Assembly (NCBI RefSeq): GCF_042675705.1
Contig: NZ_JBHTJJ010000001.1
Strand: one strand, 5' to 3'
Source: Ruegeria arenilitoris
Lineage (GTDB): Bacteria; Pseudomonadota; Alphaproteobacteria; Rhodobacterales; Rhodobacteraceae
Length of the DNA: 64,000 nucleotides
Positions within the stretch are counted from its first letter, which is position 1; every line of letters starts with the position of its first letter. The notes under the pieces were generated by a model. The model had not been told where the DNA came from. It did no database searches and saw only the letters and a list, made by a program, of their open reading frames with translations. A program made the translations under genes and the position numbers. Below, in pieces: positions 16,927 through 26,323 of this stretch.

Positions 16927-19344
16927 TCACCCCCGCATACGCGCACCGTCGGGGTCAAATAGTGGACTGGTCAGCACGCGCGCCTTGCGCATCTTGCCCA
17001 GGATTTCGATTTCAACTGCCAAACCGTCGGCCGCCAGGCCCGTTGGCAGGAAGCCCATGGCGACTGATTTCTGCGCGAAATGCGAATACCCGCCGGATGT
17101 GCAAAACCCAACCACTGCGCCGTCATGCCAGATGGGTTCGTAGGCGTTCACATCCGCGTCCTCGGCCTCGACCTCAAAGGCCACAAGCTTGCGGGCTGTT
17201 CCTTCAGCCCGCTCGGCCTCGGCGACAGCGCGCCCGATGAAATCGACGTTCTTTGCAAACGAGATGAAGCGGTCCAGCCCGGTTTCAGCGGCCGTGTAGT
17301 CGGGCGAGAACTCGCGCATCCACGAGCCGAAGAACTTGTCGAGCCGCAGGCTCATCATCGCGCGCATCCCGAAGGGGGTGATACCGTGCGGCTGGCCGGC
17401 CTGCCACAGGGTCCACCAGAGCTGGCGTTGTGCCATCGGATCGCAGTAGATCTCGAACCCCAGATCGCCGGTATAGCTGACCCGCTGCACGACGCAGTCG
17501 GTCATGCCGACGACCATTCGGCGTACGTCCATGAAGCGCATGTCGCTGATATCGGCGCGGGTGCAGGCGGCCAGAACCTCGCGGGCCTTAGGGCCTGCAA
17601 TCTGGAAGCCGTTGCGTTTGTCGCTGATATTCTCGACGGTTACGCCGTCTTCTTGATGCTGCCGGAACCAGCGCATGTGGAAGCTTTGTGCGCCGTAGGA
17701 GGCGGTGAGTTGGAACTCTTCCTCACCCAGGCACGACACGGTGAAATCCCCGATCAGCTTGCCCTTGAGTGACAGCATGGGCGTCAGCGACAGGCGGCCC
17801 GGAGCGGGGATGCGCCCGGCCATGATCCGATCCAGCCAGTCGCGGGCGCGGGGACCGGTGACCAGGTATTTGCCGAAATTGTGCACCTCGTTGATGCCGA
17901 CGCCCTCACGCACGGCCCGCACCTCGCGGCCCGTTGCCCCGAAGGCGTCCGAGCGGCGGAAGGAGGGGGTTTCATAGCCGGGCTCGCCATCCTGCGCGAA
18001 GTAATTGGCGACCTCGAGCCCGTATTGCTGGCCCCAAACCGCGCCCAGATCGCTGAAGATGTCATACATCGGCGTGGTGCGGTTGGGGCGGGCAGCGGGT
18101 AGTTCCTCGTTCGGGTAGGAGACCGAGAAACGCTTCTGATAGTTCTCGATCACCTTGGGGCGGGTATAGCCGGGGGTGATCCAGTCGCCGAACCGGGCCA
18201 CGTCCATGGCAAAGACGTCGCGTTCGGGCTCGCCCTCGATCATCCATTGCGCCAGCGTCAGGCCGACGCCGCCGCCCTGGCTGAACCCGGCCATCACGCC
18301 GCAGGCCGACCAGTAGTTGCGCACGCCCGGCACCGGCCCAACCAGCGGGTTGCCGTCGGGGGCAAAGGTGAACGGGCCGTGGATCACCGATTTCACCCCG
18401 GCCTCGGCCAGAACCGGGAAACGGCGATAGGCGAACTCGATCGAGTCGGTAATCTTGTCGAAATCATCGGGCAGCAGCTCATGCCCGAACTCCCAGGGCG
18501 TTCCATCCACGGCCCAGGGCTTGCAGGGCTGTTCATAGAAACCGATACACAGGCCGCGTCCCTCCTGCCTCAGATAACTTTCGCCCGCCGGGTCCATGAC
18601 ATGCGGATGCTCGCCGCCCGCGTCGATGATCGCCTCGATTTCGGGGATGGTATCGGTGACGAGGTATTGATGCTCCATCGGATGCAGGGGGAAGTAGATG
18701 CTCGCCATCGCGCCCACCTCGCGCGCCCAGAGGCCGCCGGCGTTGACGATATGTTCGGCGTGGATGGTGCCCTTGTCGGTGACCACGTCCCATGTGCCGT
18801 CGGGGCGCTGGTTGGTTTCGCGCACCATGCAGTGGGTTTCGATCGTGGCCCCGCCCATCCGTGCGGCCTTGGCATAGGCATGGGTCGTGCCCGAGGGGTC
18901 AAGGTGCCCGTCCAGCGGATCATACAGCGCGCCGATGATGCCGTCGGTGTTGGTGATCGGGGCAATCTTCTTGATCTCGTCGGGGCCGACGATTTCGGTT
19001 TCCAGTCCCATGAAGCGGTGCTTGGCGCGTTCGGCCAGCAGCATGTCGAACCGGTCCTGATTGTCGGCCAGGGTGATGCCGCCCACATGGTGCAGCCCGC
19101 AGGACATGCCGGTGATCTCTTCCAGCTCTTTGTACAGCCGGATGGTATAGCCCTGCAGCGCGGCCATGTTGGTGTCGCCGTTCAGCGTGTGGAACCCGCC
19201 CGCCGCGTGCCAGGTCGATCCGCTGGTCAGTTCCGACCGTTCCAGCAGCATCACATCCGACCAGCCCAGCTTGGTCAGGTGGTACAGCACCGAACACCCG
19301 ACAACTCCACCGCCGATCACGGCAACCTGACACGTCGTTTTCAT
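16927..19344 (-). CDS. Dimethylglycine dehydrogenase-type FAD/GcvT enzyme
   Basis: An 805-residue two-part enzyme. The N-terminal DAO domain has FAD fingerprint GGGVVG (residues 11-16) and STWHAAGG with H46, the position covalently bound to FAD in dimethylglycine and sarcosine dehydrogenases. The C-terminal half is a GcvT-like folate domain (GVGINEVHNFGKYLVTG, LTPMLSLKGKLIGDF, RVSYTGDLGFEIY and a final KxxxVLTSPLFDP). Known members demethylate dimethylglycine to sarcosine and transfer the carbon to tetrahydrofolate, as in glycine betaine breakdown. A betaine-type BCCT carrier at 36.5 kb fits that context but is not linked. Exact substrate (dimethylglycine, sarcosine or relative) is not certain. 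The start follows AAGGAGGTG by 5 nt, which rules out a longer frame to 19401. Confidence 0.88.
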   Translation of the reverse strand: MKTTCQVAVIGGGVVGCSVLYHLTKLGWSDVMLLERSELTSGSTWHAAGGFHTLNGDTNMAALQGYTIRLYKELEEITGMSCGLHHVGGITLADNQDRFDMLLAERAKHRFMGLETEIVGPDEIKKIAPITNTDGIIGALYDPLDGHLDPSGTTHAYAKAARMGGATIETHCMVRETNQRPDGTWDVVTDKGTIHAEHIVNAGGLWAREVGAMASIYFPLHPMEHQYLVTDTIPEIEAIIDAGGEHPHVMDPAGESYLRQEGRGLCIGFYEQPCKPWAVDGTPWEFGHELLPDDFDKITDSIEFAYRRFPVLAEAGVKSVIHGPFTFAPDGNPLVGPVPGVRNYWSACGVMAGFSQGGGVGLTLAQWMIEGEPERDVFAMDVARFGDWITPGYTRPKVIENYQKRFSVSYPNEELPAARPNRTTPMYDIFSDLGAVWGQQYGLEVANYFAQDGEPGYETPSFRRSDAFGATGREVRAVREGVGINEVHNFGKYLVTGPRARDWLDRIMAGRIPAPGRLSLTPMLSLKGKLIGDFTVSCLGEEEFQLTASYGAQSFHMRWFRQHQEDGVTVENISDKRNGFQIAGPKAREVLAACTRADISDMRFMDVRRMVVGMTDCVVQRVSYTGDLGFEIYCDPMAQRQLWWTLWQAGQPHGITPFGMRAMMSLRLDKFFGSWMREFSPDYTAAETGLDRFISFAKNVDFIGRAVAEAERAEGTARKLVAFEVEAEDADVNAYEPIWHDGAVVGFCTSGGYSHFAQKSVAMGFLPTGLAADGLAVEIEILGKMRKARVLTSPLFDPDGARMRG

Positions 19345-19449
19345 CCGCACCTCCTTGCGTTTGGCCCGAAGGTGCAGGGGTGCCGCGCCGGTATCTGTCA
19401 CGAAAACGACCGAGTTTGTCGTTTCCGCCGGCCGTTCGCCAGACGTTTG

Positions 19450-20757
19450 TCAGAGCGGCCGCACCTTCAACCAGGTAATCCGGTTGCCCTCTCGCTCGAC
19501 GACCTCGAACCGGAAGCCGTGGAACGAGAATACCTGACCAACGGTCGGGATCATCTGCGCTTCGTGGATGACCAGCCCGGCAATGGTGTTGGCCTCGTCA
19601 TCGGGCAGGGACCAGTCCATCGCGCGGTTCAGGTCGCGGATCGTCATCGAGCCTTCGACCAGATACTGACCGTCTTCGGTTCGCGTAACCGTCACATCTT
19701 CGTCCACGTCGAATTCGTCGGCAATCTCGCCTACGATTTCTTCGAGGATGTCCTCGAGCGTGATTAATCCGCGCAGCGAGCCGTATTCATCAACCACCAG
19801 CGCAAAATGGCTGTGCATGCGCAGGAATTCCCGCATTTGGTCGTCCAGCGTGGTGGTCTCCGGTACGAAATAGGGGGCGTTGGCCACTTTGAGGATGTCG
19901 AACGACTTCAGCCGGTCGGCACTGCCCTCGCCGCCGCCGGCCTGCGCGTACATGGCGCGGAACAGATCCTTGGCGTGCACGACGCCCACGATGTTCTCGG
20001 GCTGGCCACGGAACACCGGCAGGCGCGTGTGACGGCTTTCGAGGCATTGTTTCAGGATCGATTCAGGGTCTGCGTCCGCGTCGATCATCTCGATATTCGA
20101 GCGATGCAGCATGATTTCCTCGACCGTACGGTCGCCGAGATCAAGCGCACCCAGGATGCGGTCGCGGTCCTCTTTTTCCACGACGCCTTCGGAATGGCCC
20201 AGTTGCAGGGCGCCGGCGATCTCTTCACGCACGGCAAGGATGTTGCTGTCGGGATCGATCTGAACCCCGAACAGTCGCAGGACCCCGCGCACCAGCAGGC
20301 GCACGGCGGCCACCACCGGCGAAAACACCGTAACGACAACACCGATCACCGGGGCGACGGCCGCGGCGGCCTTTTCGGCATTGGTAATCGCGTAGGTCTT
20401 GGGCAGTACCTCAGCAAAGACCAGAACAAGCAGGGTCATGACCAAGGTGGCCAGTGCCACGCCGCTTTCTCCGAAAAGTCGGGTGAACAACGCCGTGGCC
20501 AGCGAGGCTGCAAGGATGTTGACGAGGTTGTTGCCCAGCAGAACCGAGCCGATCAGACGTTCGTTGTCATCAGTGATCTCCAGCGCCTTTTGCGCGCCGC
20601 GCGATCCTTTGTCGGCTTGCGCCCGCAGTTTACCCCGCGAAGACGCCGTCAGCGCTGTTTCAGACCCCGAGAAGAAGCCGGAGAGAACCAGCAGAAGCAG
20701 AATTGAGGCCGTAGTCAGCCAGAAGGCGCCATCGAGAAGAGAAGGGTCAGAGTCCAT
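19450..20757 (-). CDS. CNNM/CBS-domain membrane protein (CorB/HlyC family)
   Basis: A 435-residue inner-membrane protein. A CNNM (DUF21) domain with three to four helices opens with LVLSGFFSGSETALTASSRGKL and includes SVLLGNNLVNILAASLATALF and FAEVLPKTYAI. A CBS pair follows (EEIMLHRSNIEMID to HFALVVDEYGSLRGLITLEDILEEIVGEI) and then a CorC-type domain (DGQYLVEGSMTIRDLNRAMDW). Such proteins are linked to Mg2+/Co2+ efflux. Length and order are standard. It is probably the last gene of a unit with xerD 69 bp upstream. Confidence 0.92.
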   Translation of the reverse strand: MDSDPSLLDGAFWLTTASILLLLVLSGFFSGSETALTASSRGKLRAQADKGSRGAQKALEITDDNERLIGSVLLGNNLVNILAASLATALFTRLFGESGVALATLVMTLLVLVFAEVLPKTYAITNAEKAAAAVAPVIGVVVTVFSPVVAAVRLLVRGVLRLFGVQIDPDSNILAVREEIAGALQLGHSEGVVEKEDRDRILGALDLGDRTVEEIMLHRSNIEMIDADADPESILKQCLESRHTRLPVFRGQPENIVGVVHAKDLFRAMYAQAGGGEGSADRLKSFDILKVANAPYFVPETTTLDDQMREFLRMHSHFALVVDEYGSLRGLITLEDILEEIVGEIADEFDVDEDVTVTRTEDGQYLVEGSMTIRDLNRAMDWSLPDDEANTIAGLVIHEAQMIPTVGQVFSFHGFRFEVVEREGNRITWLKVRPL

Positions 20758-20826
20758 CGGTCCGTTTCAGGTATTGTTGATGCAATGGTTATGGGGGCGC
20801 AGATGCGCGCGATCAAGGGTTTGGCC

Positions 20827-21777
20827 CTAGTCTCGACCGTCATCCTTGGCAAGCGGGTGATGCTGCAACACCAGCTCCGACAGGCGCTCGTCCAAGACAT
20901 GCGTATAGATTTCGGTCGTCGCGACGTCGGCGTGACCAAGCAGGGTCTGGATCGAACGCAAATCGGCCCCATTGGCCAAAAGATGCGTCGCGAAGGCATG
21001 GCGCAGCGTGTGTGGCGTGACTTTGTCGGGAGAAACACCACCTTGCACGGCCAGTTCCTTTATCAGAGCAAAGAACCGGTGACGGGTCAGGTGCCCTGAT
21101 TTTCCACGCGAAGGAAACAGGAACCGGGACCGCTGGCCTCCGTTGGCGGCGGCTGCATCTTCGGCTTCGTCCCGGATGGTCAGCCATGCCGCCAAGGCAT
21201 CGCGCGCAGGCGGTGACAGGGGCACCATGCGCTCCTTACCACCTTTGCCAAGAACCAGCAGCATACGTGGGTCGCCCCGGGCGGATGATACCGGCAGGGA
21301 AACAAGCTCGGTCACACGCATCCCGGTCGCATACAGAATTTCCATCAGGCAAGTGTTGCGCACCTTGTCTGCCGTACTGCGCCCTGTTTGTCTGGCCGCC
21401 TCAAGCAGGCGTTCGACTTCGGCCACGTCCAGCGTCTTGGGCAGCCTTTTCTGGCGTCCCGGGCCTTTGATCTGGATGGCCGGATTGGTCGAGCGCCAGC
21501 CTTCTTCAAACGCGAAACGATACAATTGCTTGATGGCGGAGAGGCGGCGGGCGCGGGTCGCGCGCGAAAGGCCTTGTGCGTCACAGTCAATCAGGTAGGC
21601 CTCGATCATATCCTGGTCGGCCGCCTCGAACCCGGCATTTCGCCGGTCGAGCCACGCGGCAAAGTCCTTCAGGTCCCGCCCATAGGCCAGCAAAGTGTTG
21701 GTTGCCGCCCCAAGTTCTGCGGCCTGCGCCTCGAGAAACGCGGAAATCCACAAGTCTTGTGTCGCCGGAGCGGACAC
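20827..21777 (-). CDS. xerD: Tyrosine recombinase XerD
   Basis: A 316-residue site-specific recombinase that with XerC resolves chromosome dimers at dif. The N-terminal core-binding domain starts LWISAFLEAQAAELGAATNTLLAYGRDL. The catalytic domain shows the full set of residues: Arg in YATGMRVTEL, Lys in GKGGKER, the HxxR in PHTLRHAFATHLL, His in LLGHADVATT and the nucleophilic Tyr in EIYTHV. The start is GTG at 21777, two bases after the stop of the upstream gene and preceded by AAGGGGG. No phage or element genes surround it, so it is the housekeeping enzyme. Confidence 0.93.
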   Translation of the reverse strand: MSAPATQDLWISAFLEAQAAELGAATNTLLAYGRDLKDFAAWLDRRNAGFEAADQDMIEAYLIDCDAQGLSRATRARRLSAIKQLYRFAFEEGWRSTNPAIQIKGPGRQKRLPKTLDVAEVERLLEAARQTGRSTADKVRNTCLMEILYATGMRVTELVSLPVSSARGDPRMLLVLGKGGKERMVPLSPPARDALAAWLTIRDEAEDAAAANGGQRSRFLFPSRGKSGHLTRHRFFALIKELAVQGGVSPDKVTPHTLRHAFATHLLANGADLRSIQTLLGHADVATTEIYTHVLDERLSELVLQHHPLAKDDGRD

Positions 21778-21779
21778 TG

Positions 21780-23306
21780 TCAGGCCCCCTTCAAAACAAG
21801 CAACTGCAAGGCGGCGCGGCGCGCCGTGTCTTCCAGGCCGACGTGTCGGAACACCGCGATGGCCGCAGTCAAGTCAACCAGATTGCCGCGCGCGCCATGC
21901 GCGAACATCTGCATGGCCTCAAGAATTGCCTCGCCCAGACGGTTTGCCTCCAACATCGCGCGGATATCGGACGGGATCGGCGCCGACCATGCAAACCCTT
22001 CGGCGATGGCGTCAGCCATCGGTGAGAGCGAGTTCGAACGCTCGGGTTGGCCCGATGCCAAAGCAGCCAGAAAGGCATTGGCCTCGGGTCCGTCGGGGAC
22101 AGATCGTGCGGCATCCTCGTACAGCTCGGACAACAGCAGGATGCGCCAGCGCAGGTTCTCGGTGGTCGGGTCGGACAGCTTGATCGACATCAGGCGCTCG
22201 GCGAACAGTTCGGCAAAGGGCACTTCGAGCCCGACCGAACCCATTTCTGCCCAGACTTTCGGCAGGGTCTTGGAAATCGCTTCGGGGCTTCCGGTCTCCA
22301 GCGCCGTTTCGAAACGCTGAACCGCCGAGACGCGATCCCAGACCGCGCCCGAAGCCGCAGGCGCGCGCTCGGTATAAAGGCCCAGCAGATGGTTCGGCGT
22401 AAGCGCGCCTATGCGGGTCAGGCGCTCGGCCGCTTCGATCTGGGCTTTCCAGCCGGCAACATCGCGCAGGTCGGCATTGGCAAAGGCCCGCGGCAACGAG
22501 GCGGTCGGAAGTCGCTCGCCGATCGCTTCGAACAGGCGAAACGTCAGTGGGTCAGGGTCTTCGGGCTGCGGCAGATATGCGGCGCCTTCGAACATTTCTG
22601 GGCTTAGGAAGCGATCCAGCAGATCGAGTTGCTCGGGCGGGAGTAATTCGAGCGCGTGCGCCGCTTCGAGCGTCAGTGCGGCCGAAGCCCAGTCACCTCT
22701 GCGGGCCTTGCAGAAGACCTGCGCGGAATAATCCCTCGACAAATGCGGTTGCGCGATCAGCGCAGTGCAGCTGCGGTCTTCGTCGCCGGTCAGCAGAGTT
22801 GCGTCAAACCATCGTTTGAACCGCTCAGGCGTATCGGTGGGGCCGGCAAGCTGCACCAAGGATTGCGTCGGATCGGCGGCACCCAGTTGCATCAGGCGAT
22901 CCAGCCGCGCCAGAAGGAGCTCGTCTGGCTCATTGGAATTCGCCGGCGCGCGGGCCTCGGTCAGTAAAAGTGTGAACAACAGCCGCTGCATGGCTGGGTT
23001 CGATTTGACCGGCACGCGCGCGATAAGTTCGGCCAGCCGGGCCGGATCGCTGGGCAGCCACAGATCAACCGGCAGCCCCGTCGCCGACCCATCCACCAAT
23101 CCCAACGGTGGCGACAGCGCCTCGAGCGGAGACACCTGGATGTCGGGCTGCAGGCCGGTATCGGTAACCGGCGGCTCGAGCAATACGGTCCCAGGCAACA
23201 GGTCAGGGGCCGTCTCCAGCCAATCGATCGCGGAAAGCGGTTGTTCGGTTTGCGCGGCGGCTTGGCCGGTCAGTGCAAGCGCCAGCACGACGGCCCTAGT
23301 TGACAT
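21780..23306 (-). CDS. Exported helical protein of unknown function
   Basis: I do not recognise a named family. The 508-residue product starts MSTRAVVLALALTGQAAAQ, a signal peptide cleaved near residue 19, followed by a proline-rich stretch and then a long alpha-helical region rich in Leu and Ala with TPR- or HEAT-like spacing (for example PARLAELIARVPVKSNPAMQ). It contains few cysteines and no catalytic motif I can name. It lies between a 49-residue membrane protein, whose 3' end it overlaps by 11 nt, and xerD, 2 nt downstream. The tight packing means the three are one operon, divergent from aroK. A periplasmic scaffold role is only a guess. Confidence 0.75.
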   Translation of the reverse strand: MSTRAVVLALALTGQAAAQTEQPLSAIDWLETAPDLLPGTVLLEPPVTDTGLQPDIQVSPLEALSPPLGLVDGSATGLPVDLWLPSDPARLAELIARVPVKSNPAMQRLLFTLLLTEARAPANSNEPDELLLARLDRLMQLGAADPTQSLVQLAGPTDTPERFKRWFDATLLTGDEDRSCTALIAQPHLSRDYSAQVFCKARRGDWASAALTLEAAHALELLPPEQLDLLDRFLSPEMFEGAAYLPQPEDPDPLTFRLFEAIGERLPTASLPRAFANADLRDVAGWKAQIEAAERLTRIGALTPNHLLGLYTERAPAASGAVWDRVSAVQRFETALETGSPEAISKTLPKVWAEMGSVGLEVPFAELFAERLMSIKLSDPTTENLRWRILLLSELYEDAARSVPDGPEANAFLAALASGQPERSNSLSPMADAIAEGFAWSAPIPSDIRAMLEANRLGEAILEAMQMFAHGARGNLVDLTAAIAVFRHVGLEDTARRAALQLLVLKGA

Positions 23307-23445
23307 CCAGAATTACCGGTTCGCTGATTTCGCTTTGCGGGGCCGAGAAGTCGGCGCCGAAGAACGGGCCAAGATACGCATAGGCCACCAAGCCGATAAA
23401 AAGCAGGCAAATTAGGTACAACAGGAATTTGATCAGACGGCCCAT
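23296..23445 (-). CDS. 49-residue single-pass membrane microprotein
   Basis: A small reading frame of 49 residues: MGRLIKFLLYLICLLF, a transmembrane helix to about residue 25, then LGPFFGADFSAPQSEISEP and a hydrophilic end. The positive-inside pattern (GRLIK before the helix) predicts an outside C-terminus. It is the first gene of the operon with the exported 508-residue protein, whose start it overlaps by 11 nt, and is divergent from aroK. Coding is supported by that overlap, the clean membrane helix and a sensible composition; no good Shine-Dalgarno is visible. Function unknown; it may anchor or escort the exported neighbour. Confidence 0.65.
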   Translation of the reverse strand: MGRLIKFLLYLICLLFIGLVAYAYLGPFFGADFSAPQSEISEPVILDVN

Positions 23446-23524
23446 GGCTCAACGCTGCCTCAATTTTCGATTTTGGCCAAGTTATAACTGGCATTTTTCC
23501 CAAGATCACGTCATTCACAGGGAA

Positions 23525-24112
23525 ATGAGCGAAATTAAGCATAACGTGGCGCCGACCGGACAACGGCAGGTCTTTGACCTGCACAAAACGGTGGTTTTGG
23601 TCGGTATGATGGGCGCTGGCAAGACGGCCGTGGGGCGCGCTCTGGCCGCGCGCCTTGGCGTTCCTTTCCTCGACAGTGACAGCGAGATCGAATCGGCTGC
23701 CAACATGACCATCCCCGAGATCTTTGAACGGGACGGTGAGCCGTTCTTTCGCGCCAAGGAAAGCCAGGTCATCGGCCGTCTCCTGGACGAGAAAAAGGGT
23801 ATCCTGTCGACCGGCGGTGGCGCTTTTCTGAGCGAAGAAAACCGGACGATGATTTCGGACCGTGGGGTTTCCGTATGGCTGTGCGCCGATCTGGAAGTGT
23901 TGTGGAACCGGGTGCGCCACAAAGACACGCGACCCTTGCTGCGCACGCCTGATCCATATGCAACGCTGCGTGACCTGTACGAGGCCCGCGTGCCGTTGTA
24001 CGCACAGGCTGATCTGGTGGTGAATTCGGACGGCGACACCGCCATCGAGGATATGGTTGACCGGGTTCTGGAAAAGCTGATGACGCGCCCGGATGTATTG
24101 GAAGTCAAATAG
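23525..24112 (+). CDS. aroK: Shikimate kinase
   Basis: Phosphorylates shikimate at O3 in aromatic amino acid synthesis. The 195-residue protein has the P-loop VGMMGAGKT (residues 26-34), the shikimate-binding DSDSEIE and FRAKES segments, GGGAF, and the lid RPLLRTPDP. The first 18 residues are an extension before the fold, common in alphaproteobacteria. ATG at 23525 was preferred over a frame starting at 23429, which would prefix an unlikely Trp/Phe-rich stretch overlapping the divergent gene's promoter. The TAG stop abuts the aroB ATG, so the two are coupled. Confidence 0.96.
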   Translation: MSEIKHNVAPTGQRQVFDLHKTVVLVGMMGAGKTAVGRALAARLGVPFLDSDSEIESAANMTIPEIFERDGEPFFRAKESQVIGRLLDEKKGILSTGGGAFLSEENRTMISDRGVSVWLCADLEVLWNRVRHKDTRPLLRTPDPYATLRDLYEARVPLYAQADLVVNSDGDTAIEDMVDRVLEKLMTRPDVLEVK

Positions 24113-25225
24113 ATGCATCAGACAGTTAACGTTGATCTGGCCGAGCGGTCCTATGACGTGGAAATCGGGCCGGACCTGTTGGCTCAGGCCGGTGTGCGGA
24201 TCAAACCCATGCTGCACCGTCCGCGCGTCGCGGTTCTAACCGATGAAACCGTGGCCGGTTTGCATCTGGATGCTTTGCGCAGCGGCCTGGCATCGGCCGG
24301 GGTGGAAATGACCGCATTGGCTCTGCCCGCAGGTGAGGCGACCAAAAGCTGGCCGCATTTCGAGCGCGCCGTCGAATGGCTGTTGGCCGAAAAGATCGAA
24401 CGGCGCGATATCGTCGTAGCCTTCGGCGGTGGAGTGATCGGCGATCTGGGGGGCTTTGCCGCCGCGGTGCTGCGTCGCGGTGTTCGCTTTGTGCAGATCC
24501 CAACATCGCTCTTGGCGCAGGTCGACAGTTCCGTGGGGGGCAAAACCGGTATCAATGCTCCGCAAGGCAAAAACCTGATCGGTGCGTTTCATCAACCTTC
24601 GTTGGTTCTGGCTGATACCTCAGTGCTTGGCACCCTGACGGCGCGTGATTTTCTGGCGGGATATGGTGAAGTCGTAAAATATGGCCTTTTGGGGGATGCC
24701 GATTTCTTCGAATGGTTGGAGCGCAACGGCCCCGCGCTGTCGGCCGGGGACATGGCGACCCGGGTTCAGGCAGTCACCCGTTCGGTTCAGATGAAGGCCG
24801 ATATCGTGGCCCGTGATGAGACCGAACAAGGCGACCGGGCGCTGTTGAACCTCGGGCATACCTTCTGCCACGCGCTTGAGGCGGCGACGGGCTATTCCGA
24901 TCGGCTGCTGCATGGCGAGGGTGTTGCCATTGGCTGTGCCCTGGCGTTCGAGCTGTCGGCTCGCTTGGGCTTGTGTTCTCAGGAAGACCCGAGCCGCGTC
25001 CGCGCGCACCTGAAGGCGATGGGCATGAAGACCGATCTGTCTGATATTCCGGGTGATCTGCCGGGAGCCGAAGATCTGGTCGACCTTATGGCTCAGGACA
25101 AGAAGGTCGTTGACGGCCAACTGCGCTTTATCTTGGCGCGTGGGATCGGGCAGGCCTTCGTCACGTCAGACGTGCCACGCGATGCCGTTCTGTCCGTGCT
25201 GCAGGATGCATTGGCAACGTGCTGA
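24113..25225 (+). CDS. aroB: 3-dehydroquinate synthase
   Basis: Second enzyme of the shikimate pathway, converting DAHP to 3-dehydroquinate with NAD+ and a divalent metal. At 370 residues it is full length. It shows AFGGGVIGDLGGFAAAVLRRGV (NAD binding), TSLLAQVDSSVGGKTGIN, FLAGYGEVVKYGL and the metal ligands E in this block, H in LLNLGHTFCHALE and H in LLHGEGVAIG. It begins on the base after the aroK stop and ends 9 bp from the convergent site-2 protease gene. Confidence 0.97.
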   Translation: MHQTVNVDLAERSYDVEIGPDLLAQAGVRIKPMLHRPRVAVLTDETVAGLHLDALRSGLASAGVEMTALALPAGEATKSWPHFERAVEWLLAEKIERRDIVVAFGGGVIGDLGGFAAAVLRRGVRFVQIPTSLLAQVDSSVGGKTGINAPQGKNLIGAFHQPSLVLADTSVLGTLTARDFLAGYGEVVKYGLLGDADFFEWLERNGPALSAGDMATRVQAVTRSVQMKADIVARDETEQGDRALLNLGHTFCHALEAATGYSDRLLHGEGVAIGCALAFELSARLGLCSQEDPSRVRAHLKAMGMKTDLSDIPGDLPGAEDLVDLMAQDKKVVDGQLRFILARGIGQAFVTSDVPRDAVLSVLQDALATC

Positions 25226-25234
25226 TAAGCGGAG

Positions 25235-26305
25235 TCAGCGGCCCCGTATCACCATCAATTCGCCAATGTTTTCGCGGGTGATGTATCCGACCATCTGACC
25301 GTTCTTGGTGCAGACCGCCACGGCCGGTGCGCCACCATGAAGACCATCCAGAACGGCCTCGAGCCCACTGGTCAAGGCCACCCGGGGGATTTGCTCTTCC
25401 ATGACCGAGGTCGCGGGTTCCGACCGGGGGTGATCGCCGGCTAGCGCGGCAAACAGCCGATTGCGGGTCACGAAGCCCAACAGCTGCCCGTCTGCGCCCA
25501 AAACCGGAAATTCGTGCTGCGTTGTCTGGATCACGGCCTGAGCCGCTGTTGCCAACGTGTCTTGGGGGGTCAGTGCGTGGAATTCGGTGATCATCGCGTC
25601 GCGGGCCAGCACGCGGCGCGCCACCGAGCGCATTGCTACATCCTGGCTTTCTGCATTGGCCGCGATGAAGACGAAAACTGCGATCAGAACCAGGATCGGG
25701 TTACCGGTGCTGAGCCCCAGAAAACCGAAACCGACGGCCACGGCCTGGCCCGCAAAGGCTGCGGCCCGTGTGGCCTTGACCCTGTCCATCTTCAGGCAGA
25801 GCAGGGCGCGGAACACGCGGCCGCCGTCCATCGGAAACGCTGGGATCAGGTTGAACACCGCGAGGAACAGATTGACGTAGGCCAGCCGGCTCAGCAGGTC
25901 GACGCGGGTCGAGTCAATTTGCGCCAGCGTTTCTACCTGCATTCCCGCGCCGAGAAGGACCAGGATGCCCCATATGACGACGTTGACCGCGGGACCAGCC
26001 AACGCAACGGCAACTTCTTGCATCGGCTTTTCCGGCATCCTCTCCAGGCGGGCCAAGCCGCCGATGGGCAGCAGAGTGATGTCCGGAGTGCGGATGCCAT
26101 ACCTGCGCGCCATCAGCGCATGACCGAATTCATGGGCAACCACACAGGCAAACAACGCCAGAACAAAAATGATGTTGTCGATGGCTGCCGGCCACCCTCC
26201 GTCAGAGTAGGCGGCAAAGCCGACCCAGGCCAGCAGCAGGAAGAAGGTGACATGGACCCTCAGTTCCGATCCGAGCAATCGGCCGACGGCGAAGGACCAT
26301 GTCAT
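25235..26305 (-). CDS. Site-2 protease (M50) with C-terminal CBS pair
   Basis: A 356-residue intramembrane zinc protease. HEFGH at residues 58-62 and the distal ligand motif NLIPAFPMDGGRVFRALL give the complete active site. About six helices are predicted. Two CBS motifs follow in the cytoplasmic C-terminal half (MITEFHALTPQDTLATAAQ and RVALTSGLEAVLDGLHGG), as in the archaeal/bacterial S2P-CBS group, where nucleotide binding to the CBS pair is thought to gate the protease. Substrate unknown. It is 18 bp downstream of ssb on the same strand and may be cotranscribed with it. Confidence 0.92.
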   Translation of the reverse strand: MTWSFAVGRLLGSELRVHVTFFLLLAWVGFAAYSDGGWPAAIDNIIFVLALFACVVAHEFGHALMARRYGIRTPDITLLPIGGLARLERMPEKPMQEVAVALAGPAVNVVIWGILVLLGAGMQVETLAQIDSTRVDLLSRLAYVNLFLAVFNLIPAFPMDGGRVFRALLCLKMDRVKATRAAAFAGQAVAVGFGFLGLSTGNPILVLIAVFVFIAANAESQDVAMRSVARRVLARDAMITEFHALTPQDTLATAAQAVIQTTQHEFPVLGADGQLLGFVTRNRLFAALAGDHPRSEPATSVMEEQIPRVALTSGLEAVLDGLHGGAPAVAVCTKNGQMVGYITRENIGELMVIRGR

Positions 26306-26323
26306 GACGTGCCTCGCTAAAGC

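Noticed and set aside
18247..19767. A 506-codon open frame on the plus strand
   Set aside because: It lies antisense to the dimethylglycine dehydrogenase and the CNNM gene, with composition typical of a GC-rich shadow frame.
20827..21777. Tyrosine recombinase as a mark of an integrated element
   Set aside because: Features are those of chromosomal XerD, and no att sites, phage genes or composition shift lie around it.
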